A DNA stretch of 64,000 bases from Vibrio sp. CAU 1672 (GCF_029223195.1 NZ_JARHUF010000003.1:1-64000), one strand, 5' to 3'; counted from the stretch's first letter, positions 26,253 through 36,005 are shown. Notes: a model not told the origin generated them from the letters alone. Made by a program: numbers and translations.

Positions 26253-26965
26253 TATGACTTAACTTTCTCTTCTAAAACTTTGTCCAGGTTCTCTAGCTGC
26301 TCAATCGTGTTTTGGTCCAGAGAAATCATATCGTTAGCGTCATATGCCAGTACCGAACGCGCTTTCAGCTCGTGGTAGGCTTCAACTACCGGTACCTCTT
26401 CTGCTTCACCTTCTGCATCTGAGTCACTGGAAGCGAAAGAAAGTGCGTTGCTTAAGCCTTTCAGTACTGTTTCCTGACCGATTGCAGCAGCATTGTTAGA
26501 AGCGATCAGCGCAATTTCTCCAGCCTGAAGCGTTAGGTCTTTTGCCAGCTCAAGGTTTTGATCGAAGATTGAATCAGACGCCGCTTTGTAAGCCTCTACC
26601 TGAGGGCGAATCTTCTTGCTTTCCGGTTTATCTTTGTCGAACTCATTCATTGCGGCCAGCAATTCTTCATCCGTTTTGTCCGCATTCACCGCAAGGAAGC
26701 CAGCCACATCGGCGTGTTTATCCGCGAGCGTACGGTAGTCCAGGAACACGGCACACTGGCGCTCCTGAATTGACACCATCACTTGTGACACTTTATCGAC
26801 AGCGTAGGAAACCGGCGTATATTCCGTGCCCAATTCGGCACAAGTTTGAGTTAATTGGTTGCTCATTTCGTTACGGTCCACGGTTGCAGATTCCATACCT
26901 GGAATAGAGGAACAACCTGCCAGAGCAGAAATGAATAGACTAGCCATGACGGTTTTTTTGAACAT
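26252..26965 (-). CDS. Lipoprotein of unknown function
   Basis: 237 residues; lipobox LAGC (Cys 18). The mature protein is acidic and almost entirely helical, with repeated Ala/Glu/Asp helices (DKTDEELLAAMNEFDKDKPE, DLTLQAGEIALIASNNAAAI) and a cysteine pair (TCAELG, RQCAVF). A low-complexity SDSDAEGEAEEVP loop lies near residue 195. It abuts the next gene (stop and start share position 26252). No family recognised; a periplasmic scaffold lipoprotein is a reasonable picture. Confidence 0.75.
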   Translation of the reverse strand: MFKKTVMASLFISALAGCSSIPGMESATVDRNEMSNQLTQTCAELGTEYTPVSYAVDKVSQVMVSIQERQCAVFLDYRTLADKHADVAGFLAVNADKTDEELLAAMNEFDKDKPESKKIRPQVEAYKAASDSIFDQNLELAKDLTLQAGEIALIASNNAAAIGQETVLKGLSNALSFASSDSDAEGEAEEVPVVEAYHELKARSVLAYDANDMISLDQNTIEQLENLDKVLEEKVKS

Positions 26966-26976
26966 GCTTGTATCCT

Positions 26977-27876
26977 TTAATTCAATACTGAATAGATAGA
27001 CTCATTAGTTAGATTTTTAATTATTTTTTGCTGAGCAATGCGCTTTGCTGCAGCAGAACTGGTGGATGACATACCAAGCTCTGTCATCACCTTTTGACTC
27101 ACGACAACGCTAGGCGAAGCCGTATCAAAAACTTTGAAGTACACGTTTTGCTTTGTGATAAATTCCTGGCCTTTCTTGCCGGATTGGGAACTCGTTTTGA
27201 TATAAACCGTGATAGCTCCCTGCGTACTCGCAAGCGACGTATCCGACAATAACCCCTGTAGCTGGCTAGCAAAAGCATCTCGTGATGAGGTAAAGGAAAC
27301 GGAGAAGTCACGACCGGCCTGCTCCATCGCCAACTCCAGGTCACGTTGAGCCGTTTGATACTCGCCTATTCCGTCTGCGTCTAAAGCCGCAAGCACGATA
27401 AGACGCGACTGATTATTCCGCATAGCCTCATCGGCTTCCATGTAGCGCTTCAGATCCCGCCACTCGTTACGCAAGTGCTTTAATTTCCGCGTGGCGACCT
27501 GATTGGCGCTTTTGATGTCATGAGTTAACTTCTGTGCCCATGATGCTCTATCAACCCTGAAACGGTATTCACACTGATTTTGTTGGCAAGACGAATCAAT
27601 CAGTTCTAGCGCCTGGACTTCTATCGGTAGCGATCGCAGCGACGCCTCTTGCTGGTACGACGAACGGGTTGCATTACCTTCTTTACTGATCAGCGTTTTT
27701 TCCCGAACCTCGACCTCGCTGTAGAGGTTCATCGCCAGTTGTTTTTTTGCATCGATAATCGCTTCATGTTCATTGTTTCCATAGCCCGAAACGTAGAGAA
27801 AAGACTCCTCCGCTCGAGCGGCTACATTACAACTTACTAGCGATAGGCAAAACGCGACTAAGGCAAAACGAATCAA
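26977..27876 (-). CDS. LPP20-domain exported protein, first gene of envelope operon
   Basis: 299 residues; signal peptide (MIRFALVAFCLSLVSCNVAA) with a possible but atypical lipobox VSCN. Residues ~28-60 (FLYVSGYGNNEHEAIIDAKK) form the LPP20 signature of beta strand plus Ala-rich helix. A coiled-coil-like middle (KLKHLRNEWRDLKRYMEADE) and a beta-rich end (GAITVYIKTSSQSGKKGQ) follow. It begins the eight-gene minus-strand run; only 11 nt separate it from the next gene. A long AT-rich upstream region likely holds the promoter. Confidence 0.78.
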   Translation of the reverse strand: MIRFALVAFCLSLVSCNVAARAEESFLYVSGYGNNEHEAIIDAKKQLAMNLYSEVEVREKTLISKEGNATRSSYQQEASLRSLPIEVQALELIDSSCQQNQCEYRFRVDRASWAQKLTHDIKSANQVATRKLKHLRNEWRDLKRYMEADEAMRNNQSRLIVLAALDADGIGEYQTAQRDLELAMEQAGRDFSVSFTSSRDAFASQLQGLLSDTSLASTQGAITVYIKTSSQSGKKGQEFITKQNVYFKVFDTASPSVVVSQKVMTELGMSSTSSAAAKRIAQQKIIKNLTNESIYSVLN

Positions 27877-28340
27877 ATTTGCGTCCAGGGTAGTTGGTCA
27901 GTAATGTGCAAAACGTTACGTAAAATTCCCTTACCATTCAAACGGCCATTTATTAGACACAAATTCACTAAATATGCATAAAAATGCAATTTAAATTATA
28001 TTGTGACATCACTTCCATTTATGCAATTCCTTACTCAAACCTTACAAATAGGGGAGGCTTTTCTTAGGGTATTCTCAAACTTGAGATTTTTATCACGCTC
28101 CATATTCAATCAATTGAATTAATGACATTTCTGATATTAGGCATTTTTTTGCATAAGTGTGATTTGTGTTTGATTATTAAATCAATAAAACATCATTCAA
28201 TTAGAACTTTTACTCAACTTAGCTTTCCATTACAGTGTAAATAGTGCTCACCTCACCATAACAAGACTAATAATGATCTATTTTCGATGACCTTTTCGAG
28301 TGGTACATTGAATAAACATCAACCAACAAAGGAACAACCA
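27877..28340. promoter_or_regulatory. AT-rich divergent regulatory region
   Basis: 464 bp between the envelope operon and the thioesterase gene. Very AT-rich, with many A/T tracts, which suggests H-NS-type binding; no operator or terminator palindrome stands out. Confidence 0.4.
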
Positions 28341-28826
28341 ATGAGCTGTGGACAAAGAGATATCACCCTTCGTTTTCTGGCTGAACCTGGTGACGTTAAT
28401 TTTGGCGGCAAGGTGCACGGTGGGGCGGTAATGAAGTGGATTGATTTGGCCGCCTATGCCTGTTCTGCGGCCTGGAGCGGGAAATATTGCATCACCGCAT
28501 ACGCCGGTGGAATTCGTTTTGTGGCGCCAATCCATGTCGGCAACCTGGTTGAAGTCAGTGCCAAGGTGATCTATACCGGCCGGACCTCCATGCATATCGC
28601 TATCGATGTCCAGGCCTGCGATCCCAAACAGCTAAACAATCGTCTGACCACCCACTGCATCGTGATCATGGTGGCGGTCGATGAGCACGGCGAGCCAACA
28701 GAAGTACCAAAGTGGCAGCCTGAGAGTGATGAAGATAAAGTGCTGGAACAATCGGCAATCCGGCTGATGAACATGCGTAAGCAAATTGGCGACGAGATGG
28801 AAGCGCATGTTAAGTATCTGAAGTAA
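28341..28826 (+). CDS. Hotdog-fold acyl-CoA thioesterase
   Basis: 161 residues of the YciA/BACH-type hotdog family: RFLAEPGDVNFGGKVHGGAV has the usual N/D-x-G-x-hydrophobic-HGG active-site region, followed by CITAYAGGIRFVAPIHVGN and a GRTSMHIAIDVQA strand. It hydrolyses acyl-CoA thioesters in the cytoplasm. Start placed at ATG 28341 with AAAGGA 6 nt upstream; the frame opens at 28287 but lacks a site there. Related yciA genes are known homing sites of other I-F3 transposons; this copy is undisturbed. Confidence 0.85.
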   Translation: MSCGQRDITLRFLAEPGDVNFGGKVHGGAVMKWIDLAAYACSAAWSGKYCITAYAGGIRFVAPIHVGNLVEVSAKVIYTGRTSMHIAIDVQACDPKQLNNRLTTHCIVIMVAVDEHGEPTEVPKWQPESDEDKVLEQSAIRLMNMRKQIGDEMEAHVKYLK

Positions 28827-28983
28827 CCATAAACCAACATTGACTACACCTTATGCACCTTACTTGTGAAGCGATGTCATATTTGGTATGCCTCACTTAA
28901 CCCAAACAACAGGTTGTCATAAATCCTTCACGTAATTTTGCTTAAATTCCCGCAAGATCTACACGCGTAATTGAGCGGATAAC

Positions 28984-29229
28984 TTGAAGTCAAACAGCAC
29001 CACATTAAGTGAAAAAACCTTAACTAACCTCAAAGCCGTCGAATACCAGTGGGTGAGAACAATGTACGTCGAAGGTTACCCGAGTGAAGAGATTAACCGT
29101 TATATTCAAACTTGTTTTGGCGGTGATGCAACCTTTGCCGATCTGTTTCGCCGGGTCGCGCTCCAGCAAGAAAGCCTTTATACCCTGCTCCAACATGTTG
29201 GTTGCGCCCCATCAAGCCGGGAGCTGTAA
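28984..29229 (+). CDS. Small hypothetical protein
   Basis: 81 residues from a TTG start, or 55 from ATG 29062. Sequence is well-ordered looking (EYQWVRTMYVEGYPSEEINR, ATFADLFRRVALQQESLYTL) with plausible helices and host-like codon use. No family recognised. No strong ribosome-binding site for either start. Confidence 0.5.
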   Translation: MKSNSTTLSEKTLTNLKAVEYQWVRTMYVEGYPSEEINRYIQTCFGGDATFADLFRRVALQQESLYTLLQHVGCAPSSREL

Positions 29230-29606
29230 GCCAGTCCCTCTTACTCACTGCACCGACGCTTTCCTCATGCGATGGCCTGCCGCCGCACAACTAAATGTGT
29301 GAAGTGATACGCACGGCCTTTTGATCCGGTTGTGTACTCCTGTCTAAAACCGCTAGTCTATTTGCCAAGGCAGTTTTCCTAAGTTACTGATAACAAAAAG
29401 CCTGAGTCAAGCTCAGGCTATGGTTACAAAAACTGTTAGTGATTTTAGTAAGGAACAAAGCTAACAGCCAGCTATGCGTAACGCCAATATTGCTGATATT
29501 ACTGATCGGCGGCCAAACCAAAAACGTAATATCGAAGCAAATAGAAGGGCGACCAAACGGTCGCCCTTATTCTTTTTATTCTTAATCTCTTAGCGACCCA
29601 CTAAGA
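29230..29606. other. Intergenic region with two hairpins
   Basis: Contains AGCCTGAG-N5-CTCAGGCT (29399-29419), followed by a T tract on the minus strand, and the stronger malG-proximal terminator described separately. No gene seen. Confidence 0.5.
29545..29568. terminator. Terminator after malG
   Basis: AAGGGCGACC-AAAC-GGTCGCCCTT is a perfect 10-bp stem 39 nt beyond the malG stop. T-rich sequence follows on the plus strand and a shorter run on the minus strand. Confidence 0.75.
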
Positions 29607-30497
29607 TTAACCTTTCACACCACCGGCTGTCAGTCCACCAACTAACCAGCGCTGTGCCAGCAAGAATACTACTGTGATTGGCACTGCAGAAAGTACTGCT
29701 GCTGCGGCAAAGTCACCCCACAGGTAGTTCTGAGGGTATAGATATTGCTGCATACCAACCGCTAGAGTGTATGAGTCTACATCAGAAAGCAGTAACGATG
29801 CTACCGGAACTTCACCGATCACCATAATGAATGACAAGATGAACACTACTGCTAGGATTGGCACAGATAGTGGTAGCAGTACCAGGCGGAACGCTTGCCA
29901 TGGTGTTGCACCGTCCAGTGCCGCCGCCTCTTCCAGTGACGAATCAATGCTCTCGAAGTAACCTTTGATGGTCCACACGTGCAGTGCGATACCGCCAAGG
30001 TAGGCAAAGATCAAACCACCATGCGTGTTCAGGCCAAGGAACGGGATGTATTGTCCAAGCTTGTCAAACAGCGCGTACAATGCCACCAAAGCCAATACTG
30101 CCGGGAACATTTGGAAGATCATCATCGCTTGCAGGATGGTGTTCTTGCCTTTGAACTTCATACGCGCAAATGCATAAGCCGATGTAGTAGACAGCGCCAC
30201 AATCATGATAGAAGAAATGCCGCCAACCTTAACCGAGTTCCACAACCAGGTCATAACCGGGAATGGAGGTGGTGTCACCGTGCCATCAGCATTGGTCACT
30301 GCAATACCTAACGCCAGCTTCCAGTGGTCCAGCGTTGGGTTGTCTGGGATCAGGCTACCCGTTGCAAAGTTACCTTCACGGAATGAGATAGCGATGACCA
30401 TTAATAAAGGGAAAATAATCAGTGCTAAGAACGCCCACATTGCGGCGTGCGTAGCCCATACACGATACTTTAATGACTGACCTTGTACCATTGCCAT
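29607..30497 (-). CDS. malG: Maltose/maltodextrin ABC transporter permease MalG
   Basis: 296 residues, the same size as E. coli MalG, with six membrane segments (the first in [20 protein letters not shown]) and the EAA loop contacting MalK ([20 protein letters not shown]). It ends in a [14 protein letters not shown] tail that contacts the binding pocket in MalFGK2. A strong AAGGAGA precedes ATG 30497, and 12 nt separate it from malF. Pairs with MalF in the inner membrane. Confidence 0.97.
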   Translation of the reverse strand: MAMVQGQSLKYRVWATHAAMWAFLALIIFPLLMVIAISFREGNFATGSLIPDNPTLDHWKLALGIAVTNADGTVTPPPFPVMTWLWNSVKVGGISSIMIVALSTTSAYAFARMKFKGKNTILQAMMIFQMFPAVLALVALYALFDKLGQYIPFLGLNTHGGLIFAYLGGIALHVWTIKGYFESIDSSLEEAAALDGATPWQAFRLVLLPLSVPILAVVFILSFIMVIGEVPVASLLLSDVDSYTLAVGMQQYLYPQNYLWGDFAAAAVLSAVPITVVFLLAQRWLVGGLTAGGVKG

Positions 30498-30509
30498 TGT
30501 GATGTCTCC

Positions 30510-32084
30510 TTAATCTTGAGCTACTTTAGTTACACGCAGGTTGATAAGTGCTAATGCGCCAACCAACAGGAAGATAAGCGTTGCTACCGCACTTGCCAGA
30601 CCAAAGTCCTGACCGCCCGCACCTTCAAACGCGATACGGTATGTGTAGCTAACCAATAAGTCGGTGTAACCCGCAGGTTCTGAAGTACCGATCATGTTCG
30701 GACCACCACCTGTCAACAATGCAATCAGTACAAAGTTGTTGAAGTTAAACGCGAAGCTGGCAATCAGCAGCGGTGTTAACGGCTTGATCATCATCGGCAG
30801 CGTGATACGGGTAAAGTTAGAGACAAAGTTCGCACCATCAATTGCCGAAGCTTCATACAAGTCGTCAGGAATCGCTTTTAGCAGACCCATACACAGGATC
30901 ATCATGTAAGGGAAACCTAGCCAGGTGTTCACGATTAAGATCATGCTTTTTGCCATGAATGGGTCAGAGAACCACGCTGGGCTGATACCAAACAAGCCTT
31001 CAAGCAACATGTTGATCTCACCAAAGCTTTGGTTAAACAAACCTTTGAAGATCAGGATAGAGATAAACGCTGGTACGGCGTAAGGTAGGATAAGCAGCAA
31101 ACGGTAGATAGAGCGACCTTTCAGCTCTTCCCACTGAACCACACTCGCTAGTACCAGACCGATAATCAGAGTAAACAATACTGACAGTGCAGAAAACACA
31201 ACTGTCCAGATGAAGATGCTGATGAACGGCTCTTTGATACCATCATCTTTCCATACACGTTCAAAGTTGTGTGTACCAGTTGTTACAATGAAACCTGGTG
31301 AAACAGTATTACCGACAAACTGGCCGCTTTCATCAACTGGCTGGTAGTAACCCACTTCCATGTTAGGTAGCAGAGTTTCGCCTGTATGGTTATTGTACAG
31401 TGACTGACCATCTTCCTGTAGCGTGAATAGCGGTACCACGGCAGCAAACTTACGTAGGCCACTCATGCGGATATCATCACCACTAGGCAAATGCAGATCG
31501 ACACTGCTCAGCGCGCTACGGTTTTTCACGATAGTCTTGATTGGCTCTTTCTCACCGCTGATCTCTGTCACTGGCGTCAAATCAAGATCCGAGACTGACA
31601 AACCTTCAAGCTGGAAACTTGGCGTAGCAAGCAGCTCACCACCTTTTTCAACCACGATCTGGTGACCTTGTTCGGTTTTATAAAGGGTGAATGGGTAGCT
31701 GTCGCCACTCTGATAGGTTCTGTCTAATAGGACGGTTTGGGCACGTTCCAGCGAGAGTTGGTTTTTCGCGCTGTAGTTGGTAAACGACAAACCAACGGTG
31801 TACGCCAATGGGAAAAGGATGAACAGAATCATTCCGGCAATACCCGGATAGATATAACGGTGGGCGTAGGTCTTTTTACTACCAAAGATATACAACGCCA
31901 ATGCAGTAAGAATGAGCGTAAGCAGTGCAAACGCAATCTCACCACGAGAATACATTAGAATGGTAGCGTAACCGTTTAAAATACCGATTGAGCCTAATAG
32001 TGCCCACTTGATAAACACTTTTTTGCTGCTCGGAAGGTTTGCGTCTGGTGCTGTCATAGCATTTGTACCTTGAACTGACTGCAT
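30510..32084 (-). CDS. malF: Maltose/maltodextrin ABC transporter permease MalF
   Basis: 524 residues. N-terminal membrane segments, then the large periplasmic P2 loop typical of enteric/Vibrio MalF (about residues 95-275), then the permease core with the EAA motif (DDLYEASAIDGANFVSNFTR). The protein couples MalE-delivered sugar to MalK-driven transport. It follows malE after 77 nt that contain a stable hairpin, which likely lets malE mRNA exceed malF and malG. Confidence 0.97.
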   Translation of the reverse strand: MQSVQGTNAMTAPDANLPSSKKVFIKWALLGSIGILNGYATILMYSRGEIAFALLTLILTALALYIFGSKKTYAHRYIYPGIAGMILFILFPLAYTVGLSFTNYSAKNQLSLERAQTVLLDRTYQSGDSYPFTLYKTEQGHQIVVEKGGELLATPSFQLEGLSVSDLDLTPVTEISGEKEPIKTIVKNRSALSSVDLHLPSGDDIRMSGLRKFAAVVPLFTLQEDGQSLYNNHTGETLLPNMEVGYYQPVDESGQFVGNTVSPGFIVTTGTHNFERVWKDDGIKEPFISIFIWTVVFSALSVLFTLIIGLVLASVVQWEELKGRSIYRLLLILPYAVPAFISILIFKGLFNQSFGEINMLLEGLFGISPAWFSDPFMAKSMILIVNTWLGFPYMMILCMGLLKAIPDDLYEASAIDGANFVSNFTRITLPMMIKPLTPLLIASFAFNFNNFVLIALLTGGGPNMIGTSEPAGYTDLLVSYTYRIAFEGAGGQDFGLASAVATLIFLLVGALALINLRVTKVAQD

Positions 32085-32123
32085 AGGGAACCTGCTAGCG
32101 ATATAGAATAAATATAGAAAAGT

Positions 32124-32145
32124 AAGGAGGAGTTGCCTCCTCCTT
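32124..32145 (-). terminator. Intercistronic hairpin between malE and malF
   Basis: AAGGAGGAG-GCAA-CTCCTCCTT on the minus strand, a 9-bp stem. No long T tract follows, so it is better seen as an attenuator or 3'-end stabiliser giving excess MalE, as REP sequences do in E. coli. Confidence 0.65.
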
Positions 32146-32161
32146 AAAAGGTATTACTGAA

Positions 32162-33340
32162 TTATTTTGTCATTTGTTTTTCTGCATCTGCCAGAGCAGC
32201 ATCTACAGTTTGACGACCGTCAACAACGTTGATGATAGCGTTCTTAGCCGCACCCCAGAATGCGTTCATTTGAGGGATGTTTGGCATGATTTCGCCGTTC
32301 ATCGCGTTATCCATTGTTGCTGCAATACGAGCATCGCTGTCTAGTTCACGCTGGAACGAGTTAAGAGCTACCGCACCTAGTGGCTTGTCGTTGTTAACCA
32401 TACGTAGACCATCGTTAGTCAGTAGGTAGTTCTCAATGAACTCTACCGCTAGGTCACGGTTAGGTGATGCAGTGCTGATACCAGCAGTTAGGACACCAAC
32501 GAATGGCTTAGAAGATTGACCCTGGAACTTAGGCAGAGTAGTCACACCGTAGTTGATGCCAGACTTCTCAACGTTACCCCAAGACCATGGACCGTTGATG
32601 GTCATCGCAGTAGTACCTTGGTTGAATGCAGACTCAGAAACAGAGTAGTCCATGTCTGGAGAGATGATTTTCTTGTCAACCAGGCCTTTGATGAAGTTCA
32701 TTGCGTCTTTAACGCCTTCTTTCGCAATACCAGCGTCTTTAATATCGTAGCCTTCAGAAGTGTACTTGAACGCGTAACCGCCGTCAGCAGCCATTAGTGG
32801 CCATGTGAAGTACGGTTCTTTCAGGTTCCACATGATCGCAGACTTGCCTTCTTTTTTCAGTTTGGCATCAAGTGCTGCAACTTCTTCCCAAGTTTTTGGT
32901 GGGTTTGGAACCAAGTCTTTGTTGTAGATAAGAGACAGAGATTCAACCGCTACAGGGTAACCAATTAGCTTGCCATCGTAACGTACTGCATCCCATGCGA
33001 AATCAACGATGCCTTCTTGGATTTCTTTAGAAGGTTTGATCTCAGCAAGTAGGCCTGCTTCTGCGTAACCGCCAAAACGGTCGTGAGCCCAGAATACGAT
33101 ATCAGGACCGTCACCAGTAGCCGCTGTCTGAGGGAATCGATCTTGTAGGCCATCTGGGTGAGCTACTGTTACTTTAATGCCAGTGTCTTCTTCAAATTTT
33201 TTACCTACTTCAGCCAGACCGTTGTAACCTTTGTCCCCGTTGATCCAGATAGTAAGTTGACCTTCTTCGATGGCAGCATTAGCACCTAAAGAACCCAAAG
33301 CGACAAGAGTACCCAGTGCTAGAGCGCTTACTTTTTTCAT
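32162..33340 (-). CDS. malE: Maltose/maltodextrin periplasmic binding protein MalE
   Basis: 392 residues with a signal peptide ([22 protein letters not shown]) and the MBP sequence pattern: [80 protein letters not shown]. Start at 33340 is set by the signal peptide; the frame upstream to 33424 is not used. It delivers maltose and maltodextrins to MalFGK2. Divergent from malK across a 669-bp regulatory region. Confidence 0.97.
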   Translation of the reverse strand: MKKVSALALGTLVALGSLGANAAIEEGQLTIWINGDKGYNGLAEVGKKFEEDTGIKVTVAHPDGLQDRFPQTAATGDGPDIVFWAHDRFGGYAEAGLLAEIKPSKEIQEGIVDFAWDAVRYDGKLIGYPVAVESLSLIYNKDLVPNPPKTWEEVAALDAKLKKEGKSAIMWNLKEPYFTWPLMAADGGYAFKYTSEGYDIKDAGIAKEGVKDAMNFIKGLVDKKIISPDMDYSVSESAFNQGTTAMTINGPWSWGNVEKSGINYGVTTLPKFQGQSSKPFVGVLTAGISTASPNRDLAVEFIENYLLTNDGLRMVNNDKPLGAVALNSFQRELDSDARIAATMDNAMNGEIMPNIPQMNAFWGAAKNAIINVVDGRQTVDAALADAEKQMTK

Positions 33341-33429
33341 GTTCGTATCCTTTTTATATTTTGATGTAGGGCTATTCCATGGAGGTTCAGCCGTATTTCG
33401 ACATATATCATCTGAAATAATCATATATG

Positions 33430-33439
33430 CCTCATCCTC
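33430..33439 (-). promoter_or_regulatory. MalT-box-like sequence upstream of malE
   Basis: GAGGATGAGG on the minus strand matches the enterobacterial MalT box GGGGA(T/G)GAGG at 9 of 10 positions, 90 nt before the malE start. Confidence 0.5.
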
Positions 33440-33527
33440 CTAACCACTACGCCCTCTCCATTATGAACCATTTTCGTGATCTCAATCGCTTAGTCTTAGA
33501 GACCCAAATCACAAAACAAACCGTTCC

Positions 33528-33543
33528 TGTGATCGATTTCAAC
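33528..33543. promoter_or_regulatory. CRP-like site in the mal intergenic region
   Basis: TGTGA-TCGATT-TCAAC matches the CRP consensus TGTGA-N6-TCACA at 8 of 10 positions. Catabolite control of mal genes is expected in this family of operons. Confidence 0.4.
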
Positions 33544-33600
33544 TTTAGGTCGGGCAAATATGTGATTTCCGCCCAAGTTGTTATTTATTCCCCCTTTTCC

Positions 33601-33622
33601 ACTCCTCCCTGACTACTCCCCC
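33601..33622 (-). promoter_or_regulatory. Two weaker MalT-box-like sequences
   Basis: On the minus strand GGGGGAGTAG (33613-33622) and AGGGAGGAGT (33601-33610) resemble MalT boxes. Related G-rich motifs recur on the plus strand near 33795 and 33827. Confidence 0.35.
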
Positions 33623-33652
33623 TGCAATTATTTTGGTTAGGAGGATGTCGTA

Positions 33653-33823
33653 TTGAACACAATCTTAGAAACTGCATTCATCCAAGAGCGGATGGTAAGA
33701 ACCCTTTCCCAGCAGTACCTGTTATTTCGGGAGCAATATGCTGGCTTACATTGCCATACGAGTGGAATGTCATTATTCGTGTTGTTAGTGGTAATTATTT
33801 CACGGGGGAGACACCACGAATAA
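33653..33823 (+). CDS. Candidate small protein between malE and malK
   Basis: 56 residues from TTG 33653, preceded at 8 nt by a perfect AGGAGG. The product starts MNTILETAFIQERMVRTL and has a hydrophobic stretch SLFVLLVVIISRG near the end, so it may be a small membrane peptide. An inverted repeat ATTATTCGTG/CACGAATAAT (33772-33781, 33815-33824) lies at its 3' end, and a strong terminator follows 34 nt after the stop. The alternative is a regulatory RNA or leader transcript. Confidence 0.45.
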   Translation: MNTILETAFIQERMVRTLSQQYLLFREQYAGLHCHTSGMSLFVLLVVIISRGRHHE

Positions 33824-33856
33824 TGTGGGGGAGAGAAACTCGTACTTGGCTATGGC

Positions 33857-33908
33857 GGGTAGCGCTTCGTCTTCAGGATAACTTCAGAAGCGCTACCCTG
33901 TTTTTCTT
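33857..33908 (+). terminator. Strong terminator upstream of malK
   Basis: GGGTAGCGCTTC and GAAGCGCTACCC form a perfect 12-bp stem with an 18-nt loop, followed by TGTTTTTCTT. It ends a plus-strand transcript before malK, supporting a separate small gene or RNA at about 33.65-33.86 kb. Confidence 0.85.
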
Positions 33909-34009
33909 ACCAATCCCATAAACTTACCGGTTCCTACTGTTACTGCCCGCACCATAATTCATATAATGATGGGCGGTGAATGATAAAAATTTGATCGAGG
34001 ACGAGCTAC

Positions 34010-35128
34010 ATGGCGAGTGTCACGTTAAAAAATGTTTGTAAAGCGTACGACGACGTAATGATTTCTAAAAACGTAGATCTGGAAATCAACGAAGGTGAAT
34101 TTGTTGTCTTTGTTGGCCCATCAGGTTGCGGTAAATCTACACTATTACGTTGTATTGCAGGTCTTGAAGACATTACTTCGGGTGATTTGTATATTGGTGA
34201 CCAGCGCATGAATGATATTGAGCCATCCAAACGTGGTGTTGGTATGGTATTCCAGTCATACGCTCTGTATCCGCACTTAAACCTATACGACAACATGTCT
34301 TTTGGCCTGAAACTGGCTAAAGCAGACAAAGCAGAAGTCGACAGACGCGTTGAACAAGCCGCAGAAATTCTACAGCTCGGTCACCTGTTAGAACGTCAGC
34401 CTAAAGCACTATCGGGCGGACAACGTCAGCGTGTTGCAATTGGTCGTACTCTTGTTTCTCAGCCAAACGTATTTCTGCTGGATGAGCCACTGTCTAACCT
34501 GGATGCGGCACTGCGTGTACAAATGCGCGCCCAGATTACCAAGCTGCAGCGCCAACTTGGTTGTACCATGATCTACGTAACCCACGATCAGGTAGAAGCG
34601 ATGACCATGGCAGACAAAATTGTGGTTCTGGATGGTGGTCATGTATCACAGGTTGGTCGTCCACTTGAGTTGTACCACTACCCACAAAACCGTTTCGTAG
34701 CTGGTTTCATTGGTTCGCCAAAAATGAACTTTATGAGCGTATTCATTGATGAAGTTGAAGCGGAACGCGTGAAAGTTCAGCTTTCCAACGGTTTCAGCTT
34801 CTGGATCCCAGTGGACGGCACGACGGTTAACCGCGGTGATCGTATGTCAATGGGTATCCGTCCTGAGCACCTGGTTAAGCCATCTGAAGGTGATGCGGTT
34901 ATTGACGGCGAAGTGATGATTGTTGAGAAGCTGGGTAACGAAACTCAAGCGTACCTCAACCTGGAAAGCGCTGATGCCGACGTAATCTACCGTCAGCCAG
35001 ACACTCTGGATGTTAATGCTGGTGATAAACTGTCAATCGGTATTCCAGCCCACCGTTGTCACCTGTTCCACAGTGATGGCCGCGCATGCCGTCGTCTGTA
35101 TGAAGAAACAGGCGTAGCTCATAGCTAA
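34010..35128 (+). CDS. malK: Maltose ABC transporter ATPase MalK
   Basis: 372 residues. ABC domain: Walker [10 protein letters not shown] (about 36-44), Q-loop in [12 protein letters not shown], signature [13 protein letters not shown], Walker [15 protein letters not shown]-loop in IYVTHDQ. C-terminal regulatory/TOBE domain (about 240-372) with GIRPEHL, the region that binds MalT and enzyme IIA-Glc in enterics. Its divergence from malE repeats the E. coli malB arrangement. A good terminator follows. Confidence 0.97.
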   Translation: MASVTLKNVCKAYDDVMISKNVDLEINEGEFVVFVGPSGCGKSTLLRCIAGLEDITSGDLYIGDQRMNDIEPSKRGVGMVFQSYALYPHLNLYDNMSFGLKLAKADKAEVDRRVEQAAEILQLGHLLERQPKALSGGQRQRVAIGRTLVSQPNVFLLDEPLSNLDAALRVQMRAQITKLQRQLGCTMIYVTHDQVEAMTMADKIVVLDGGHVSQVGRPLELYHYPQNRFVAGFIGSPKMNFMSVFIDEVEAERVKVQLSNGFSFWIPVDGTTVNRGDRMSMGIRPEHLVKPSEGDAVIDGEVMIVEKLGNETQAYLNLESADADVIYRQPDTLDVNAGDKLSIGIPAHRCHLFHSDGRACRRLYEETGVAHS

Positions 35129-35153
35129 TCTATTATTAACCTTTGCTTGCTGA

Positions 35154-35184
35154 AAATCCCTCTCGCCCGGAGAGGGATTTTTTA
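35154..35184 (+). terminator. malK terminator
   Basis: AAATCCCTCTC and GAGAGGGATTT pair around a 5-nt loop (GCCCG), followed by TTTTATT. Confidence 0.9.
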
Positions 35185-35253
35185 TTGGCCCAAACCCACC
35201 CAAACCGTTCCCCCCGCTTATTAACCATCGCTTAAATTTTTTTCTCAGCAAAC

Positions 35254-35268
35254 TAGACGACTGGTCTA
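35254..35268. promoter_or_regulatory. TetR-type operator before the regulator gene
   Basis: TAGAC-GACTG-GTCTA inverted repeat, 21 nt before the ATG. A 19-bp stretch around it is identical to the site at 36004-36022. Confidence 0.85.
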
Positions 35269-35289
35269 ATTGGCTTTATAGTGGCGGTC

Positions 35290-35898
35290 ATGAATACAAA
35301 AACCAATGACACCCGCCAGCACATTCTAGACGTCGGCTACGAATTGATCGTATCCCGGGGTTTTACCAGTGTTGGGCTTTCAGAGCTGCTAAAGACCGCC
35401 GCGGTGCCGAAAGGCTCTTTTTACCACTACTTTAAGTCCAAAGAGCAATTTGGTGAGGCGCTAATTCAGGATTACTTCAGAAAGTATTTTCAGCGTCTGG
35501 ATGCGCGCTTCCACAACGATGCGCTTAACGGTTACCAGCGCCTGATGAGCTACTTTGAAGACATAATTAAAGTGGAAGATGAAGTGTGTAACGCCAATAA
35601 GTGCCTGGTTGTCAAACTGAGTGCGGAAGTCTCCGATTTGTCCGAGTCGATGCGCAATGCCCTGCGCCATGGTGCCGATAAAACCATCCGGGCACTGGCC
35701 GAGTGCATCGATGTGGGTATTCAGGACGGTTCCATCGCTGACGGCAACAGCGCATTGCTGGCAAGGCAAATTTATTACCTGTGGAACGGGGCAAGTTTGC
35801 TCAACAAGCTGTATCAGGATCAGGCCGCTTTAACTCAGAGCCTGCTCTATACCCAGCATCTGCTGCAAAGCACACGCAACTGCGCAGAAAACGGGTAA
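35290..35898 (+). CDS. TetR-family repressor (NemR/AcuR-like)
   Basis: About 202 residues from ATG 35290; GTG at 35281 is possible. N-terminal HTH: ILDVGYELIVSRGFTSVGLS, AAVPKGSFYHYFKSKEQFGE. The C-terminal ligand domain has a CNANKCLVVKLSAEVSDLSE segment with two cysteines, like the reactive cysteine region of NemR-type electrophile sensors. Identical operators before this gene and before the oxidoreductase-GST pair indicate that it represses itself and them. Induction by reactive electrophiles is inference from that gene set. Confidence 0.9.
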   Translation: MNTKTNDTRQHILDVGYELIVSRGFTSVGLSELLKTAAVPKGSFYHYFKSKEQFGEALIQDYFRKYFQRLDARFHNDALNGYQRLMSYFEDIIKVEDEVCNANKCLVVKLSAEVSDLSESMRNALRHGADKTIRALAECIDVGIQDGSIADGNSALLARQIYYLWNGASLLNKLYQDQAALTQSLLYTQHLLQSTRNCAENG

Positions 35899-36005
35899 AC
35901 CAAAACCGGGGGACCAGCCCTGGGTATATTACGTCAGGCGTCTTCGCTCACAGGCGCTGACACAATCCCTCCCGCCTAGATGGCGGGATATTTTGCAACC
36001 AACAC

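Noticed and set aside
28341..28826. The YciA-type thioesterase gene as possible attachment site, since yciA is a known I-F3 homing gene.
   Set aside because: It is 10 kb away from the element, shows no match to either spacer, and the true junction is at the AraC gene.
33341..33424. N-terminal extension of malE.
   Set aside because: The signal peptide begins at the ATG at 33340; the extension is not a secretion signal.
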